From positions 186,001-250,000 of the forward strand of contig NZ_CP034909.1 of NCBI RefSeq assembly GCF_008932245.1: 64,000 bases of DNA. Reading direction: 5' to 3'. The notes beneath the pieces were generated by a model. It saw nothing but the letters and a program-made list of their open reading frames with translations. It ran no database searches and was not told where the DNA came from. Shown here one piece after another: positions 63,328-64,000 of the stretch. How positions within the stretch are numbered: position 1 is the stretch's first letter; each line of letters opens with the position of its first letter. The position numbers and the translations under genes were made by a program. This stretch comes from Sinorhizobium alkalisoli. Its GTDB lineage: Bacteria; Pseudomonadota; Alphaproteobacteria; Rhizobiales; Rhizobiaceae.

Positions 63328-64000
63328 TTAACTCATGATGTGGCGAAGGATGTCCTGTTCGGACCCGTGCGTATCCTTGACCCGGACCGTGTATTTGGCG
63401 CCGGACCGGCCGAACTCGCAGATGTAGAGCTCCCGTCCGTTGGCGTTGACCTCGACCTGGACGTCCTGGTCGTCATGGAACGGGATCACATCGCCGAGCT
63501 GCAGCCGGCTGATGGTGTCAAGCGTCAGGCTGTCCAGCCGGATCCGCGCCTCGAGGGTTACCGCCGATCGGCGGACCTGCTCCTTGATCTGTTCCGCCCA
63601 CTCGGCTTTCGCACCCGCATTCTGGCCGGCGCTGCCGGGCATGGTGATCTGGGTCTTGAGCAGCGTGCCTTGCGGAATGATCAGGCAGAAGGTCGAGAGC
63701 ACCGGGCCGAGTCCGATCGTCATGTCGATGGAGGCCGCATAGACATCCGCCATCGCGTGATCCGGTTGCGGGCGGTCTTCGCTGTTGTGGGGGCGGCTGA
63801 GCACCGGTTCATGCCCGCCTGGAGCGTTGACGGCCATGCGCAGAACCTCTGCGATCCTGTCGAACACCGGCGCCGCCACGTCTATCTCGATCTTCGACAA
63901 CGCCCTCGGCTCCGGCTCCTCGATCCCTGTCGGCTCGGCGCCGAGCAGCGCTTCGACGAGCGTGACGAGAACGGGACTGTCGCAGCCGATCTGGAAGTCC
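63328..64000 (-). CDS. fliM: Flagellar motor switch protein FliM, C-terminal part; start outside window
   Basis: The frame runs off the right edge of the window; the visible about 223 residues are the C-terminal two thirds of FliM. The left part (DFQIGCDSPVLVTLVEALLG, PEPRALSKIE) is the end of the middle CheC-like domain; the rest shows YAASIDMTIGLGPVLSTFCLIIP and the SpoA domain (EARIRLDSLTLDTISRLQLGDVIPF, VNANGRELYICEFGRSG). It binds CheY2-P in the switch complex. The TTG at 63898-63900 is only an internal codon. Confidence 0.93.
   Translation of the reverse strand, partial: DFQIGCDSPVLVTLVEALLGAEPTGIEEPEPRALSKIEIDVAAPVFDRIAEVLRMAVNAPGGHEPVLSRPHNSEDRPQPDHAMADVYAASIDMTIGLGPVLSTFCLIIPQGTLLKTQITMPGSAGQNAGAKAEWAEQIKEQVRRSAVTLEARIRLDSLTLDTISRLQLGDVIPFHDDQDVQVEVNANGRELYICEFGRSGAKYTVRVKDTHGSEQDILRHIMS

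Overview
The window looks like a stretch of a Sinorhizobium/Ensifer chromosome. The evidence is high-GC alphaproteobacterial coding sequence, a rhizobial rkp-1 capsule locus, a Rhizobium-type rhamnose locus, the fused chemotaxis/flagellar cluster with cheY1/cheS/cheD/cheT and visNR, and several copies of a RIME-like palindromic repeat. Species cannot be fixed from the sequence alone.

Layout. 1-2.5 kb: the 3' end of a SecDF fusion, two small genes behind a good promoter, and an Rrf2-type regulator. 2.6-18.2 kb: the K-antigen (KPS) rkp-1 region, with kpsF3 convergent to rkpA-rkpG-rkpH-rkpI-rkpJ and the outer-membrane export lipoprotein gene rkpU divergent from rkpA. 18.4-20.4 kb: NAD salvage (pncA, pncB). 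20.5-26.7 kb: small and hypothetical genes, RIME-like repeats, a frameshifted secreted-protein gene, a bifunctional penicillin-binding protein and a double CAP-domain protein. 26.9-35 kb: tRNA-Thr(GGT), murA, DUF2948, hisD, UPF0262, a low-molecular-weight phosphatase, infA, maf, yacG, tRNA-Phe(GAA), a YbaK-type deacylase and small proteins. 35.2-46.3 kb: L-rhamnose catabolism and uptake (rhaI, rhaD leftward; rhaR, rhaS, rhaT, rhaP, rhaQ, rhaU, rhaK rightward). 47-64 kb: icpA-cheS-cheY1-cheA-cheW-cheR-cheB-cheY2-cheD-cheT, fliF, visN-visR, then leftward fliM(partial)-fliN-fliG-flhB-orf38.

How the genes work together. RkpA is a single highly reducing type I PKS (KS-AT-DH-MT-like-ER-KR-ACP) with no thioesterase. 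The next gene, rkpG, is an alpha-oxoamine synthase (serine palmitoyltransferase family) and the next, rkpH, is an SDR with the signature of 3-ketosphinganine reductase. This is the same enzyme set that makes fungal sphinganine-analogue polyketides, so the locus may build a sphingoid-like lipid for the capsule. RkpI (LTA-synthase/phosphoglycerol-transferase fold) and RkpJ (KpsS family) could then add a head group and the first Kdo-type sugar, KpsF3 feeds Kdo synthesis, and RkpU exports. In the rhamnose locus, the RhaR operator candidate is a perfect 11-bp inverted repeat whose arms each contain a TTGACA -35 element, one for each divergent promoter. In the motility cluster a perfect CtrA consensus (TTAA-N7-TTAAC) lies in a long AT-rich leader upstream of visN.

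Small genes below usual annotation cut-offs are described at 1403, 21137, 33738 and 46365.
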